From: Anagrus nilaparvatae
Lineage: Eukaryota; Arthropoda; Insecta; Hymenoptera; Mymaridae
Assembly: GCA_022575985.1 (NCBI GenBank)
Contig: JAKSXM010000142.1
Span: 4,774,001-4,838,000 of the forward strand
Length of the DNA: 64,000 nucleotides
Direction: 5' to 3'
The notes under the pieces were generated by a model that did not search any database, was not told where the DNA came from, and saw only the letters and a list, made by a program, of their open reading frames with translations. Below, piece by piece: positions 12,781 to 23,859 of this stretch (the stretch's first letter is position 1; every line of letters begins with the position of its first letter). A program made the translations under genes and the position numbers.

Positions 12781-14328
12781 TAGATTAAGAGATAGCTATG
12801 GTAAAGTGTGCGTGTATTTAAGACACTTGAATTTTTGTTCAGACGTAGAAAACACCAAAACGTACTAACCTCCAAAAAAGTTATGAGTTGCTAAAGTTGG
12901 CCAATTTTGGGCAAAAAAAAAGTGAAGTTAAGACACCTCGGAATAGTCTAATATTTTAGATAAAGCCAAAACGTACGAGGTTTACATTTGAAATTTTTTT
13001 GTATCTGGTGTTTTAAGGAGGGAGTCGGGCCCTGGAAGGTTTAAAATGGTCAAAATCAGAAATATTACTTGAAAGGGAATCTGGCACCAATAACCGGCTT
13101 GAGAAAAGGCTTACTATAGGTTTTTTGTGTCGCTGAATCCGAATCAGGGGTCCAAATCTAGAAAAAAAATCTGGGAACACCCTTAAATGGGAAAAAACTA
13201 CCCCTTTTTACAGGTTTTTTTGCAATACTTTGGGACTAAAGCTAAGATAACTAAATGATTGTAATTTTTCAAGAGTAATTAAAAAAATATTATGTGGTTA
13301 TTAGATATTAGACTAAAATTAGGCGAATAAGGACCAATTTTAGGGGGTAAAAACTACCCCTAAAATAAGGAAAATTACGAAAAACGGTACTCCAGTCAAA
13401 ATACGGATTTGCTTACACTTACGGTTGCAAATACGAGATTTGCTCTAGTATAGGTTGTTTGGGTCGCTGAACACGAAAATTGGGGTCATTTGGTAAAGGA
13501 AATTGCGCTTCACCCTTACATTTGCAAAAACTACCCCCAAAAGGGTGTATTTTTGATGTCATCACCTTCTGAGTCAATAGATTTATCCAAGAATTGGTTT
13601 CCAAGGGTTTTTAGGGTCGCTAATTAAGAATCTTGATGATTTTTTAAGGTAACATTAATACTTAAGCCCTAAATTACCGAAAACTACCCCCATAAGGGGT
13701 GTTTTTGCTGTTTCTGCACTTTTCGCGTCAAGAATAGGTCCATAAGGGTTTTTTGGGTAGCTGAAAACGAATTTCATGGATTTCTTAATGAAAAATTAAT
13801 ATTTCACCCTTATATTAGCTAAAACTACCTCCAAAAGGGAAGCCCTTTGGGCCTAGTCTGAACTCTTTGGACCTAACCTTAACGCAGAAAGTTTGAATAT
13901 AGCAAAAACGCCCTTTAGAGGATTTGGACCCCTGATTCGGATTCAGCGACCCAAAAAACCTATAGTAAGCCTTTTCTCAAGCCGGTTATTGGTGCCAGAT
14001 TCCCTTTCAAGTAATATTTCTGATTTTGACCATTTTAAACCTTCCAGGGCCCGACTCCCTCCTTAAAACACCAGATACAAAAAAATTTCAAATGTAAACC
14101 TCGTACGTTTTGGCTTTATCTAAAATATTAGACTATTCCGAGGTGTCTTAACTTCACTTTTTTTTTGCCCAAAATTGGCCAACTTTAGCAACTCATAACT
14201 TTTTTGGATACCGCTGGCGAAAAAAATTTTTGATAGAAGGTTAGTACGTTTTGGTGTTTTCTACGTCTGAACGAAGATTCAAGTGTCTTAAATACACGCA
14301 CACTTTACCATAGCTATCTCTTAATCTA
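12781..14328. mobile_element. Fold-back element with ~380-400-bp terminal inverted repeats
   Basis: The left arm 12781-13158 begins TAGATTAAGAGATAGCTATG. The right arm 13921-14328 ends with its complement. The arms match almost throughout; the right arm has about 29 extra bases near 14210-14240. TTA flanks both ends (12778-12780 and 14329-14331), suggesting a 3-bp target duplication. The centre (13190-13860) consists of degenerate ~140-bp units containing AAAACTACCCC(C/T)AAAAGGG and GGGTCGCTGA, the same units that form the MULE arms at 36-38 kb. No transposase is present, so this is non-autonomous. A 3-bp duplication fits PIF/Harbinger, while the internal repeats point to a MULE, so the class is unresolved. 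Confidence 0.85.
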
Positions 14329-14331
14329 TTA

Positions 14332-15633
14332 AGATATTATAGCAGACTTTCAGTTATGAAAAAAGTGCTTGGATTTTTGTTTTCTGGCATATTAGTGTTT
14401 CTGATAGTATCAGATACTCTTAATCTATAGGAAACGTTAGTTTGTTACGCAAAGACTATTTGAGAAATTAAAACGAGACAAAAAGATTTTGCTAAAGACC
14501 TTATATATATATCTTCTAAAACGCATTTCACTTGCGAGAATATATATTTGTTAAACTTATTAAACAATGAAAAAATAATAAAACTATAGTTTTAAAATTC
14601 TCGCATACAAAATAAATGTAATATATTAGGTGATGAATATTATAAGCAATTGTATTTTTACTAAAATAATAACGTAAATCTTTCTTATATCTCTGGTCCT
14701 ATAAGTTAATTAAAAATATTTAACATGCAACCTCAGGTAAAATAATTATTTACTGCATTTAAAATTATCTCGAAATTCATAAAATTAAATTAAACAGGAT
14801 TGTAAAAACAACTGGTACTCAAGATTTTAATAATAAAATAATTTACTAATAAATTAATATAAGTAAGTAACATAAACAAAATAATTAAGATACCAACAAA
14901 AACCAGCTAAAATTTATGCATGATTTCAAAAAATATAGATTCTTAAATAAAAAAAATCCCTTTTGTTAATGGTCCCCTAAAACATCTCAGATCAGTTATA
15001 TAAAAAGTTGAGGGTGATGGTATGGCTGATGTTGTGACGCCTCGTTGGCCACTAAAAGAACGAGAGTCTTTTTTCTCCCTACCCAATTTATTATTATTAT
15101 TTCTTTTTCTTTTGTTAAAAAGAAAAAGTTTACATATATCCTCACTCCCTTTGACAAAATCAACTCTTATGTATCAAAAAAAAAGTAGCGCCCACAAGTT
15201 TATTATTATTTGTTAATGTGTATTTGCTTTTTTTAGCGCTTCATATATTTTTTCTAATCTCCAACCCTCTAACTTAAAATATCTTCATTTGCACAAAATC
15301 TATTTTTTTTTTATATTTGTTTTGAGTTACCATCCATCCTATTGGTTCTTTAAAATTTATAAGGGAGTTCAAGTATCCGTAACTCTTTTCGCCATATGCG
15401 AGGAGATTATCAGATATATCTTATTATTTATATTTTCTTATAATGTTACAACTCATTAAGTTTATTAAATTATTTTAAAATCAATTGACTGGACGTAATT
15501 TTTTAAAAGACATTCAATTTTTTACTCTAAGTGAATTAATAGGATACATTTTAAAATTAACATAACAAAATAATATTGATTATAGACAATTTTAAATATA
15601 ATTTTGTGCCATTTATTTTATATTTCGAAAACA
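14332..15633. other. Gene-free AT-rich DNA
   Basis: No gene is supported. The plus-strand frame at 15022-15216 (64 codons, starting ATGGCTGATG) ends in low-complexity Leu/Ser/Lys codons and has no recognised domain. Confidence 0.45.
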
Positions 15634-15635
15634 TA

Positions 15636-15960
15636 CACTGTAAAAAGTAACTTTCTTAGACTTACAAAAAAAATAGAATTTTTTCGAAAAATTAGTAAAT
15701 TTTCAAAAAATTTTGTAAATATTCGATAAAAATCGTAATTTTACTAAATTTAGTATTTTATCGAAAACTTCGAGAATTGTCGATTTTTTTTTGTGATTTT
15801 ACAAAAAAGTTGTAAATTTTCACAAAAAAAAATCAAGCGTACTCGAATTTTTTGTTAATATACTAAATTTAGTAATTATACGATTTTTTTCGAATATTTA
15901 CAAATTTTTCGAAAATGTTCTAATTTTTTTGTTAATATAAGAAAGTTACTTTTTACAGTG
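15636..15960. mobile_element. TA-flanked MITE, CACTG family, copy 1
   Basis: This 325-bp element has termini CACTGTAAAAAGTAACTTTC and its complement, flanked by TA on both sides (15634-15635 and 15961-15962). The interior is built from alternating TTTTTCGAAAAATT and GTAAATTTACNA strings, so the whole element can fold back. TA duplication with short inverted termini is the pattern of non-autonomous Tc1/mariner elements. Other copies lie at 34.16, 45.51 and 46.82 kb. Confidence 0.9.
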
Positions 15961-18050
15961 TATGTCTTATTTTATTAAAATTTAATTTTGGTACTAAAAA
16001 ATTATCCATCTGATATTTTACAGGTGAATTTAACGCAGCACTATACATAATTCTATCAATAGCAGGATATTCAAAAGGATTTCAAAATTTGAAATTTAAT
16101 TTAATTATCAAAGTTCAACAAATATTCTATACATCCTTCTTAGAAAAAAATGTTTTAGTTTTAATAATTTTTCAAAATATTGATGCTTTTAACCAGCTTT
16201 CCACAAGTCCTTTATTATCTCTAACTGCAAAAAATAAACTCATTTTGAATAAAAAATATTTTTATACACTGCTACAAATACAGTTTAGTACCCTTTAAAA
16301 CTGTTCAGTACAAAAATAACAGTTTTGACAAATATAAACAGTGAAAATTTACATGAATATTAATTATTAGCAATTTTAAATAGTAATACCAGCAACATGA
16401 AAAAAGCCACTGAATACATAATCGACCCTTTTTTCTCAAACAATTACTCTTGACAATACACTTGTAATCTCTTTTTTTGTCTTTATGTTAAAAAGATTTA
16501 AGGATAATCTAAAAGCATAAATAATCTCTATTCTCAATTCTGTAAAAAGCATATAGTAATTAGTAAAATCCCAACAAAATCATACTTTTGCAAATATGAT
16601 GATGTTGATGCGTTCGCGAGAGAAGATAGTCGCAGATGGTCTCCTTTATAAAAAAAATAGACATAAAAAGGGGGAAAAATAGCTCTCGTCATATTTCGAC
16701 ATAAATCCCTTATACTAAATTCGCCTCAGGTTACTTCAAGGGTCTAAAATATCGATATTTAAAAAATAAAGTACACACATCTTCTCTTTAAAAACTTGTT
16801 ACGTCTATATTGGAATTACAAGAATACTTATTGCAAAACGATAAATTTTATGATTGGCAATTTTCAATGATACATGTTATAAATCTTAAATATTTTATCT
16901 ATGTACTTGTATTATGAAGAACAAGTACTATTATTTTTTACTTTTAAAAATAAAAAAAGGGGAAAGAGAATTTAGCGCGTGCCATTTGGCTTGATGCAAG
17001 ATCGCATCTGCACCGATTATATACGATAACTCTTATTTAGGCAATATAGACTGTATGGTATTAGATGTTTTCCATTTTATCTATGTCTCTTTTTGCCATT
17101 TGTTTTGTTGAACATGGCAATTCAACCCCTTGAACACCCCTTTTTTTTCTTTTTGCTGCAGTTTATTTCACACCCTTTTTCTTTTTTTTTTTATTTTATA
17201 CAAATAGCCTAAAAATCGACAAAATAATTCAGTTTGTTTTATTATTACTTGTAGTTATTTATTTCTTTTTATTGGAAATATGAATTAAACCTTGTTGTAT
17301 GAACAAATAAATGACCCTTGTAGTAAAACAGATTGTCAAATTTAATTGTTTATTTTTGTTGAATTAATTTAAATAACTTAATTTAATTAAGTAAAAATAA
17401 TTGTTGCTTAATTTATTTAATTAAAACAGCTTTCAAATGCTTCATTGATTAAAAATTTAACTTTTGTCTGACCGCAAAGTGTTTAATACTACTGAGATCA
17501 AATCTACCGGTCATGTTATATAAGGCACTTTTAATACTATTGATGGGGTGCTTATTTAAAATGCGCTTAGCATGTTATCCAGAAGCAGTGGATAAAACAT
17601 TTTAAGAGAAAAGTATATGTATAAATTTCCCTTGTATCATAAGAAAGAAATTCAAAGTCTTGCATTACCTACCTAAACAATTCTGTGATTTTGAAATTTT
17701 TTTAATGGCAAGTTCAAAAAACCTGCAGAATTCTTTTTTTTTTGTCTTTGAAGAATTCTACCCTAACTAAGACTAAGTAAGACTATAGGTTCGCAGAAAT
17801 CGGTTGAAACTACTATTTTTTTTTCCGAAAGCACTACTAAAAATAAGTATTATCAGCCAATTTCAGCTTTGTAGGTCAAATCCTTGATCCTTGACAGCCA
17901 TTTTTGTGTTTTTTGCCAACTTTGGTAAATTACCTCGCCTTTATTTTGCGATTTAAAATATTTTCCTCCTAGGTGCTAGGAAGTTTCCCACAGAATACGA
18001 TTCCAAGATTCAAAATTTAAACACTTTTTAAATAAATATTATATTTTTTT
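15961..18050. other. Gene-free AT-rich DNA
   Basis: No gene is supported. The open frame at 16089-16298 is low-complexity and has no recognised domain. Poly-T and poly-A tracts are frequent. Confidence 0.45.
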
Positions 18051-18060
18051 TCTTCGGTTA

Positions 18061-18156
18061 TTTTTTTTCGGTTGCTTTTAAAATGGAACAAAAAAAAAAC
18101 AACCGAGATTTTTTTTCGGTTGTTTTCAAAATTGAACAAAAAAAAAACAACCTAGA
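18061..18156. repeat. Two tandem ~48-bp hairpin units
   Basis: CGGTTG occurs at 18069 and 18117 in two near-identical 48-bp units. Each unit contains CGGTTGTTTT followed by AAAACAACC, so each can form a stem. The pair directly abuts the larger palindrome beginning at 18152. Confidence 0.7.
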
Positions 18157-18664
18157 TTTTTTATCAATACCTATGAGTAATTATTTATGATTTCATGTAA
18201 ATTAAACAAGGAAATTAATAGTTTGCACTCTTTTTAACATTTATACTGAATATACTTACTGTTTTAAATTTGTCATTTTCTTAAAAAATAGTAATTGATA
18301 ATAAACTAATTAATTTGTATTCAAAATTCTATTTTTCTAAGTACTGATACTTGACTTAACTTAAAAAATAATTATACAAAAGGTGTGTCAAAATTTTTTC
18401 TCGCTTCGTATTGACATACCTTTTATACCAAGTCTCAGTACTTGGAAAAATAGTACCTTGAATAAAAATTAATTAGTATTTTATTATTTTTTTTCTAAAA
18501 ATATAAATTGGGATCAATTACTATTTTTTAAGAAAATGACAAATTTAAAACAGTAATTATACCCAGTATAATTGTTAAAAAGAGTGAAAATTATTTCTTT
18601 GTTTAATTTACATTAAAAAATAAATAATTACTTATAGGTATTAAAAATTACAATTTTTTTCTAG
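18152..18664. mobile_element. ~510-bp palindromic (fold-back) element
   Basis: The arms at 18152-18390 and 18412-18664 are inverted copies meeting near 18400. Examples are ATACCTATGAGTAATTATTT against its complement near 18620-18645, and AGGTGTGTCA against TGACATACCT at the centre. The arms have small indels. Both outer ends contain CTAG. There is no coding capacity. It is probably a non-autonomous DNA transposon of unknown class. Confidence 0.75.
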
Positions 18665-18893
18665 TAAGCTTTTTTTTTACTATTTTTCATCATTGTTAAG
18701 CGTGAACGAAAAATTCCCGGCATAAGATTCATGTAATCATAATGCCGGGGAAATTTAAGATGAAAAAACTGTACCTTCGGACCTCGAAAACTTTTCGGGA
18801 ATACCCGAAGACCGACCCGACCCGAAAAAATCCAGGACCGTCCCGAAGCTCGGGTACCGGAGAATTCGTGAAACCGCACACCCCTAGTCCTAA
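18665..18893. mobile_element. hAT-like terminal fragment ending CCGCACACCCCTA
   Basis: This is a locally GC-rich block of about 230 bp whose right end CCGCACACCCCTA matches the terminus of the element at 57.73-57.95 kb (AACCGCACACCCCTT). TAGGGGTG-type termini are typical of hAT elements. No matching left terminus was found, so it appears truncated. The 72-codon minus-strand open frame across it (18661-18879) is rich in repeated CCCGA-derived Arg/Gly/Pro codons and is best explained by the element. Confidence 0.5.
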
Positions 18894-20411
18894 TATTAAG
18901 TAAAAATAAAAAAATTTTGTTTTTTTTATACAGAAATTACTTTTTCCAGTGATAGCAAACTTATTTATTAAATAAAAGAATTAACTATAACCACCAATTA
19001 TTCTTTCTTAAATTTCGTGAATAAAAAAGCCGTCGTGTCAAATATTTAAATTTACATTAATAACATGATGTCAAAAATTATAAAAAATTAAAATACAACT
19101 TCTTGTTCAATAACACAAAACAAAAACAATATAAGTCTTGAATAAAATCATTCATCCATAATATCAATAAGCAAAACTTTCATTAAAAAAAAAAATAAAT
19201 AAATAAAAAGTCTCCCCTTTAAACTTCAATTCCATACAATCAAAGTCATTTTAAACACAATCCATTTGAATTGGCGGATTGCGCATATATCAAAAGCTTT
19301 CGGCTACGGTATTCTTCTCGATCAGGACGCTAATTCAAGTTCGGTGACATCTCGTTGCCTTCGTAACAAGTACTATTGTCCTGAAGCATCGTTCCCGTGC
19401 GGCTATTGTTTAACCCCACGGGTGACAAACTCAAAAACCCTATATATATAAAATACCATATATTACTATGTAGTTTATAGAAGGTGGGCACCTGGAAAAT
19501 TTTTTTTTTTTTTTTAAACTGTATTTGTACACAATAACAATTGTTATCGATCATAAACGCTAGTGCTCACTTATATCGGTCACCCTCGCGTATAATTTTT
19601 AGTTGAATCAATATATAAATGTACATATTTTCGATGAGCAGCTAAAATAATGATGATGAAGCCGCGATTGTTTGTTTTAAAACACGCCTATTTGTACGAT
19701 CAAACCACATTGTCAATTTGTGAATTAATACAAACATAAATAGAAAATATGAAAATATTAAATGATTTTGAATACGTTGCACATGCACTTTTTTGTATGC
19801 TTCATTTTAAAAGTATTAATTTTTACACTCCATACGAATTGACATTTTTTAATTAAAAAGTTTTGCATAAAATTTGTATGTTTGTAAATAGTAAAGAGTT
19901 TCAATTTTAAAAATTATCTCTTGTTGGTTTAAGTGTAAAAAAAGTAAATATAAAAAGTAATAAGAAAAAAGTAGTAACAATTTTTTACTTTATGGTGTAT
20001 TTTTCTTCTCTTCTCAACTTGAAGATTTATTACAATACTATTGGATAATCCAAGCTTTAGTAGAAAAAAAGCACCCCAAGTGATAATAAAAAGCAGAACA
20101 ATCAAGTTTTTAGAAAGAATGACGATGTGTAGAAAAGTAGTGTGTTAAGAGTTAAAAAAAAAAGAAATATAGTTAGTTTTTGGTACGCTGTAAAAAAAGG
20201 TGGTCAGTCATATAGAAAAAAGTAGTAAATGTTTTTTTTTAGTTTGTTTTATTTTTTTTTTACAAGAAGATACAATAAAAATACGGTTTTTTTATTACTT
20301 AAACGAAATCAAAAAAGCTATAAGCAAGTAAGATTTAAAGTTTCGTGGTTTATTTTCATTTAAGACGAACGCAATTATTTTTTTTCGTCGTCAGAAAGTT
20401 TTGAATTAGGT
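18894..20411. other. Intergenic DNA with a GC-richer patch at 19265-19440
   Basis: The patch at 19265-19440 stands out by composition and has overlapping open frames on both strands. The plus-strand frame starts at TTG and neither frame shows a domain. No tRNA- or snRNA-like structure was recognised in it. A regulatory element or an old transposon fragment are both possible. Confidence 0.35.
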
Positions 20412-20575
20412 TAGAGGAATGAAGAATAAGACACGTTTATTTAATTATTTTATAAAATAAATTGAACGAAATGAAGTATGTAATACAGTCATTATTAAGT
20501 TGAAAATTAGAGTATTTTATTAATGTCAATTACGAGTTACTCTAGTTTATATTATTTTGCACGTAGAATTCTACT
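20412..20575. repeat. Left boundary repeat of the Kazal cluster
   Basis: About 160 bp here (GAAGAATAAGA through TTTTGCACGTA) matches 34862-35016 in the same orientation, including TAATACAGTCATTATTAAGT. The two copies lie on either side of the Kazal array, about 14.4 kb apart. Confidence 0.7.
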
Positions 20576-20900
20576 ATAACAAAATGTCAAAATTTTGATT
20601 AGATAATTTATCTTTACTAATAAAGACACATCATATAAAACAAATAAAACTTCGTGTCTAAAATTTTAAATTTCTATTTAGTGCAAAAGTAAAATATTAC
20701 AAAAATTCTGCTGTTTAAATTTAGGTTTAGGTAGTGGAAAAATTAAATTTTTTTTAATTAGACTAATTTACTAATATGTTCTAAATTTTAATTTTCAGCA
20801 AAGCAAGATTTGATTCTTAAGTTATTTTTTTCTAAATATAATTTTGGTTAGTTCTCTTTCAATAAAATAACTCATTGTTTTACAAACTTTTTATTTAAGT

Positions 20901-21138
20901 AAACGGGATCATAATCCTCTGTTGTCTAAATTGTTAAAACAATTATTAGTTTTAACTTATGCAGTTCTAAAAAGAAAGTTTATCAGGAAAAATTTAAATA
21001 TTTACCTCGCATTTATCTAAACAGCTCTTATTAGGACCTAAAAGAATTTAAAAAATTGTAAAATTATTAAGTTTACTTTGTTTTTTCGGCTTATACAAAT
21101 ATTTGTGCTACAAAAAGGATCAAATATAAGAATTTTAT
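20901..21138 (-). pseudogene. KZ4psi: truncated Kazal peptide gene
   Basis: Exon 1 relic (21138 downward) aligns with the signal-peptide exon of KZ1 (KFLYLILF...). However, its start codon is ATA, it has an in-frame TAA just before AEK, and the exon end appears shifted by one base. Exon 2 (21037-21006, 32 bp, same length as in KZ1) keeps its AG and GT borders and encodes PNKSCLDKCE, the first two Kazal cysteines. Exon 3 (20925 downward) starts TTEDYDPV and stops at about 20901, before the cysteine, where it joins sequence resembling the family's 3' flank. An upstream TATAAAA lies at 21226-21220. Start, stop and truncation together mark it as dead. Confidence 0.8.
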
Positions 21139-21507
21139 TTTTAATAAATTTGTTTCAAACGAAGAAAATATTTTGCTTTATTATTACAACTAAATTAATA
21201 TTATGTAGGAAAGGCTGTATTTTATAGTTTCATAATACAAGGAAATAATTTCTGTCACTTTCATTGATAAGTAATGAATAATTACTAAGGATAAATTTTA
21301 TTGTACATATGAACACAAGTAGTTACAACTTTGTATTTAAAAGATAAAATTCAAAAGTCAATTGTTAAATAAAACAAGTTTTTTAGTTAATATTTTAGTC
21401 CAGCTCGGAAAGAATTTATGTTTTGATACTCTTTAAAAGTGATACTAACACTCATCTCTATGTGCTTTAAAGTGGACCTAAAATTGGAGTTTTAAGAAAA
21501 ACTTGGT

Positions 21508-22004
21508 TTCCCGGGTTTTTTCATGATCTTTTGGTCATAAAAAGTCCCCAGCTCCAAAGATTTCTGGTAATGGATGGAAAGTACTATTTAAACGTATAAA
21601 AAACGATACCCAACCTCAAGTAGCCAAAAAAAATATTTCTAAAGCGATTTTACCGGGTAATAAACGTAAAAAAATGCTCTATTTAAATTACATGAAGCTA
21701 TTTTATTTTAATGGGAATTTTTTTTTACATTTATTACTGGTAAAATCGATTTAAAAATATTCTTTTTGGCTATTTGAGGTTGGGTAACGTTTTTCATATA
21801 TTTAAATAGTACTTTCAATCAATTAGTAGCTTTTCAAAACATTTTGCAAGCTTTGTAAAAAATTAGAAAGCTGAAAGTCAAAATTCCCATGTTATTTAAT
21901 TGGAAAAATTGAGGTGCTTGCAAGCACGGTTTTTTGAAAAGCAAAATCAAAATCCTTGGAGCTGGGGATATTTTATGACCAAAAGTTCACGAAAAAACCC
22001 GGGC
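21508..22004. mobile_element. ~500-bp inverted-repeat element with CCCGGG ends
   Basis: The ends read CCCGGGTTTTTTCATG and, inverted, CACGAAAAAACCCGGG. Inside them GGTCATAAAAAGTCCCCAGC pairs with GCTGGGGATATTTTATGACC. Further in, AGTACTATTTAAA and TTACCGGGTAATAAA have inverted partners. It sits between KZ4psi and the 3' end of KZ3psi. No clear target duplication or coding region is seen, so the class is unknown. Confidence 0.75.
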
Positions 22005-22464
22005 AGCATTGTTTGATTATAATATAATTTCAAAACCCGAAACCAACATAGCTATTCGAAATTTAAATTTTCAGTAAAGCAAGATTTGATTTCTAAGGTA
22101 ATTAGTAGTAATTTTAGTTATACGTTTGTGTATTTTTTCTTTCAATAAATAACTCATTGTTTCATAAAATTTTTATTTTAGAATATTACATGCGTAAAAT
22201 ATAACAAATTTTTTGATTAATTGATATTTTAGTACATCGTGATAATATACATACACCCTTATAATTTTTTTAGTCTTCAAAAATAGTACTATGTGGTAGT
22301 TTTGGTACATTCACCATCATGAGCCTTTTTATCATCTGTAATATAAAAGTAAAATTTATATTTTTTTATTCTTAATTTTATCATCTGTTGATATAAATAC
22401 CTCCGCAACCTAAAGCACATTGCAATTTTTTAAGGTTGCCATAGTAGCACATAGTGGGAGTTAG

Positions 22465-23212
22465 AATGGAGGGGCTAAAGAGGAGAAATTAAAAATGTTA
22501 ATCCCACTTTGTTCAATATTGCTCGTGCTCGTATGCTTTTTTGCTCGTGCCCATGAGTTTGTGTGTGAGCCTTTAGCCTTTCACTTAGCTTTGCCACGCA
22601 AACTTAGCTTCGCGGTGATTAGCATTGGCCTTAGCTCCCTTTGCTCTTGCGGCAGTAACATTTCCTTTGCTATGGCCTTAGCTCCCTTTGCTCTTGCGGC
22701 AGTGGCATTTCCTTCGCTATTGCCTTTGCTCCCTTTGCTCTTGCGGCAGTAGTATTTTCTTTGCTATTGCCTTAGCTCCTTTTGCTCTAGCAGCTATAGC
22801 AAAATTTATAACGGTTTTTTCGCGCGCGCACCAATCAGCAAGCGCGACTAAGACGGGGGAGGTCTATGAATATAACCGCGATATTGGCTGGAGCAGCATT
22901 GTTGCACTGTTCTGACTTCAGCCTCGACGCTGCGAATTTGACGCTCTGCTTTTTTTGACTGCGCTTGGTGTACATGGTGTTGGTGTGGATCTTGGACGCT
23001 TAGCTTGCTGTTTGACTGCTCTTGGTGAAATTGGTGAGTGGATTTGGACTTCCTTTTCCATTATTGGAATAGCTCGTAAGCTATTATTGGTATCTCGCTT
23101 GGTGCGATTTCCGAGCTCGTAGGCTCAAAGAGGTGGTTTACAGTTCCTGGCCAGGAGACATCGCCTGAGCACGAGTTGCTCAACTTTGGAATAAAATTAG
23201 GCCTTCAAAGGT
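22465..23212. mobile_element. GC-rich foreign block with a 47-bp tandem repeat
   Basis: This ~750-bp block is the most GC-rich stretch outside knot exon 1. It contains about 3.6 copies of a 47-bp unit (TTAGCTCCCTTTGCTCTTGC...) starting at 22631, 22678, 22725 and 22772, then CG-containing unique sequence (TCGCGCGCGCACC near 22820). It interrupts KZ3psi between exon 1 and exon 3. The open frames at 22495-22752 and 22688-22915 follow the repeat; 47 is not a multiple of three, so no repeat peptide is maintained. It is probably a retroelement end or promoter segment, but no domain identifies it. Confidence 0.6.
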
Positions 23213-23450
23213 ATTTTTTACTTTAGGTAGTTGGCAAAAAATTCGAGTTCTTGGATTATAACCATCAGAACTATCAGCATCATTATTAGATTTATTATTT
23301 ATATTTCTTATTCTTTCCAGTCTCTTATATGTAAATTTTTTTATGAGTTTTAATGGATAATCATTCAGTAATAGTAAATTTTTACTAAATTCTAAATTTT
23401 TATTATGGAATTTTTTATCACTTTTTTTTTTTAAATTTGAAAATCATTAA
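23213..23450 (-). mobile_element. Penelope-like element fragment (second copy)
   Basis: This fragment is near-identical to 28300-28510 and encodes, on the minus strand, the same stretch after the reverse transcriptase (KNLLLLNDYPLKLIKKF, then an Asn/Ser-rich linker). It sits in the intron after KZ3psi exon 1 exactly as the longer copy sits after KZ2 exon 1. It ends abruptly against the GC-rich block at about 23212. Confidence 0.75.
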
Positions 23451-23616
23451 AATTAATTTTACCTCTGGCTGATTCACATCCAAATATCACTGCTAAAAAT
23501 AGGATAAAATATAAAACTTTCATTATTAATAAAATGCAATTTATTTTAACATGAAAGAATTTTCTGCTATATTGAAGTAACTTCAAGAACTAAATTAATA
23601 AGTAGGAAAATCTGCA

Positions 23617-23623
23617 TTTTATA
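23617..23623 (-). promoter_or_regulatory. TATA box of KZ3psi in the conserved promoter block
   Basis: TATAAAA on the minus strand sits in the block ATGAAAATATAAAATGCAG followed by TTTCCTAC, conserved before every family copy. It lies about 95 bases upstream of the ATG. Confidence 0.65.
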
Positions 23624-23859
23624 TTTTCATAAAACAAGGAAAAAAATTTTTTTACTTTTATTGATAAGTAATGAATAATTATTACAAGGATAAATTTTAC
23701 TTTACCCATAAACTCGAATAATTACAACTTTATATTAGAAAGATAAAATTTATAAATAAATTTTAATGATAACATGGAATTATCTCCTAAGGATTCATTC
23801 ATAAATGTCGCTATTAAAAAATCTTGAATTTTGATATCCTCTTTCCCCTAAATCCATAA

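Larger units (their letters stand above)
22289..23523 (-). pseudogene. KZ3psi: Kazal peptide gene split by rearrangement
   Basis: Exon 1 (23523-23463, 61 bp) is intact and encodes MKVLYFILFLAVIFGCESAR with a GT donor in phase 1 and a TATAAAA at 23623-23617. Its intron holds part of the Penelope-like remnant, then a foreign GC-rich block. Exon 2 and the first half of exon 3 are missing. The rest of exon 3 (about 22462-22401) encodes YGNLKKLQCALGCG and ends at G|GTATTT. Exon 4 (22335-22289) follows ATTACAG and encodes DDKKAHDGECTKTTT then TAG, a typical Kazal ending with the sixth cysteine. The splice borders that remain are good, suggesting the break is fairly recent. Confidence 0.8.

Noticed and set aside
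19266..19554. Possible small gene or structured RNA in the GC-richer patch
   Set aside because: The plus frame starts at TTG, the minus frame is cut by poly-Lys codons, and no tRNA or snRNA landmarks were found.
22495..22915. Overlapping plus-strand frames rich in Leu/Ala/Pro, initially like secreted repeat proteins
   Set aside because: They follow a 47-bp tandem repeat whose length is not divisible by three, so no repeating peptide is kept; better explained as repeat DNA.
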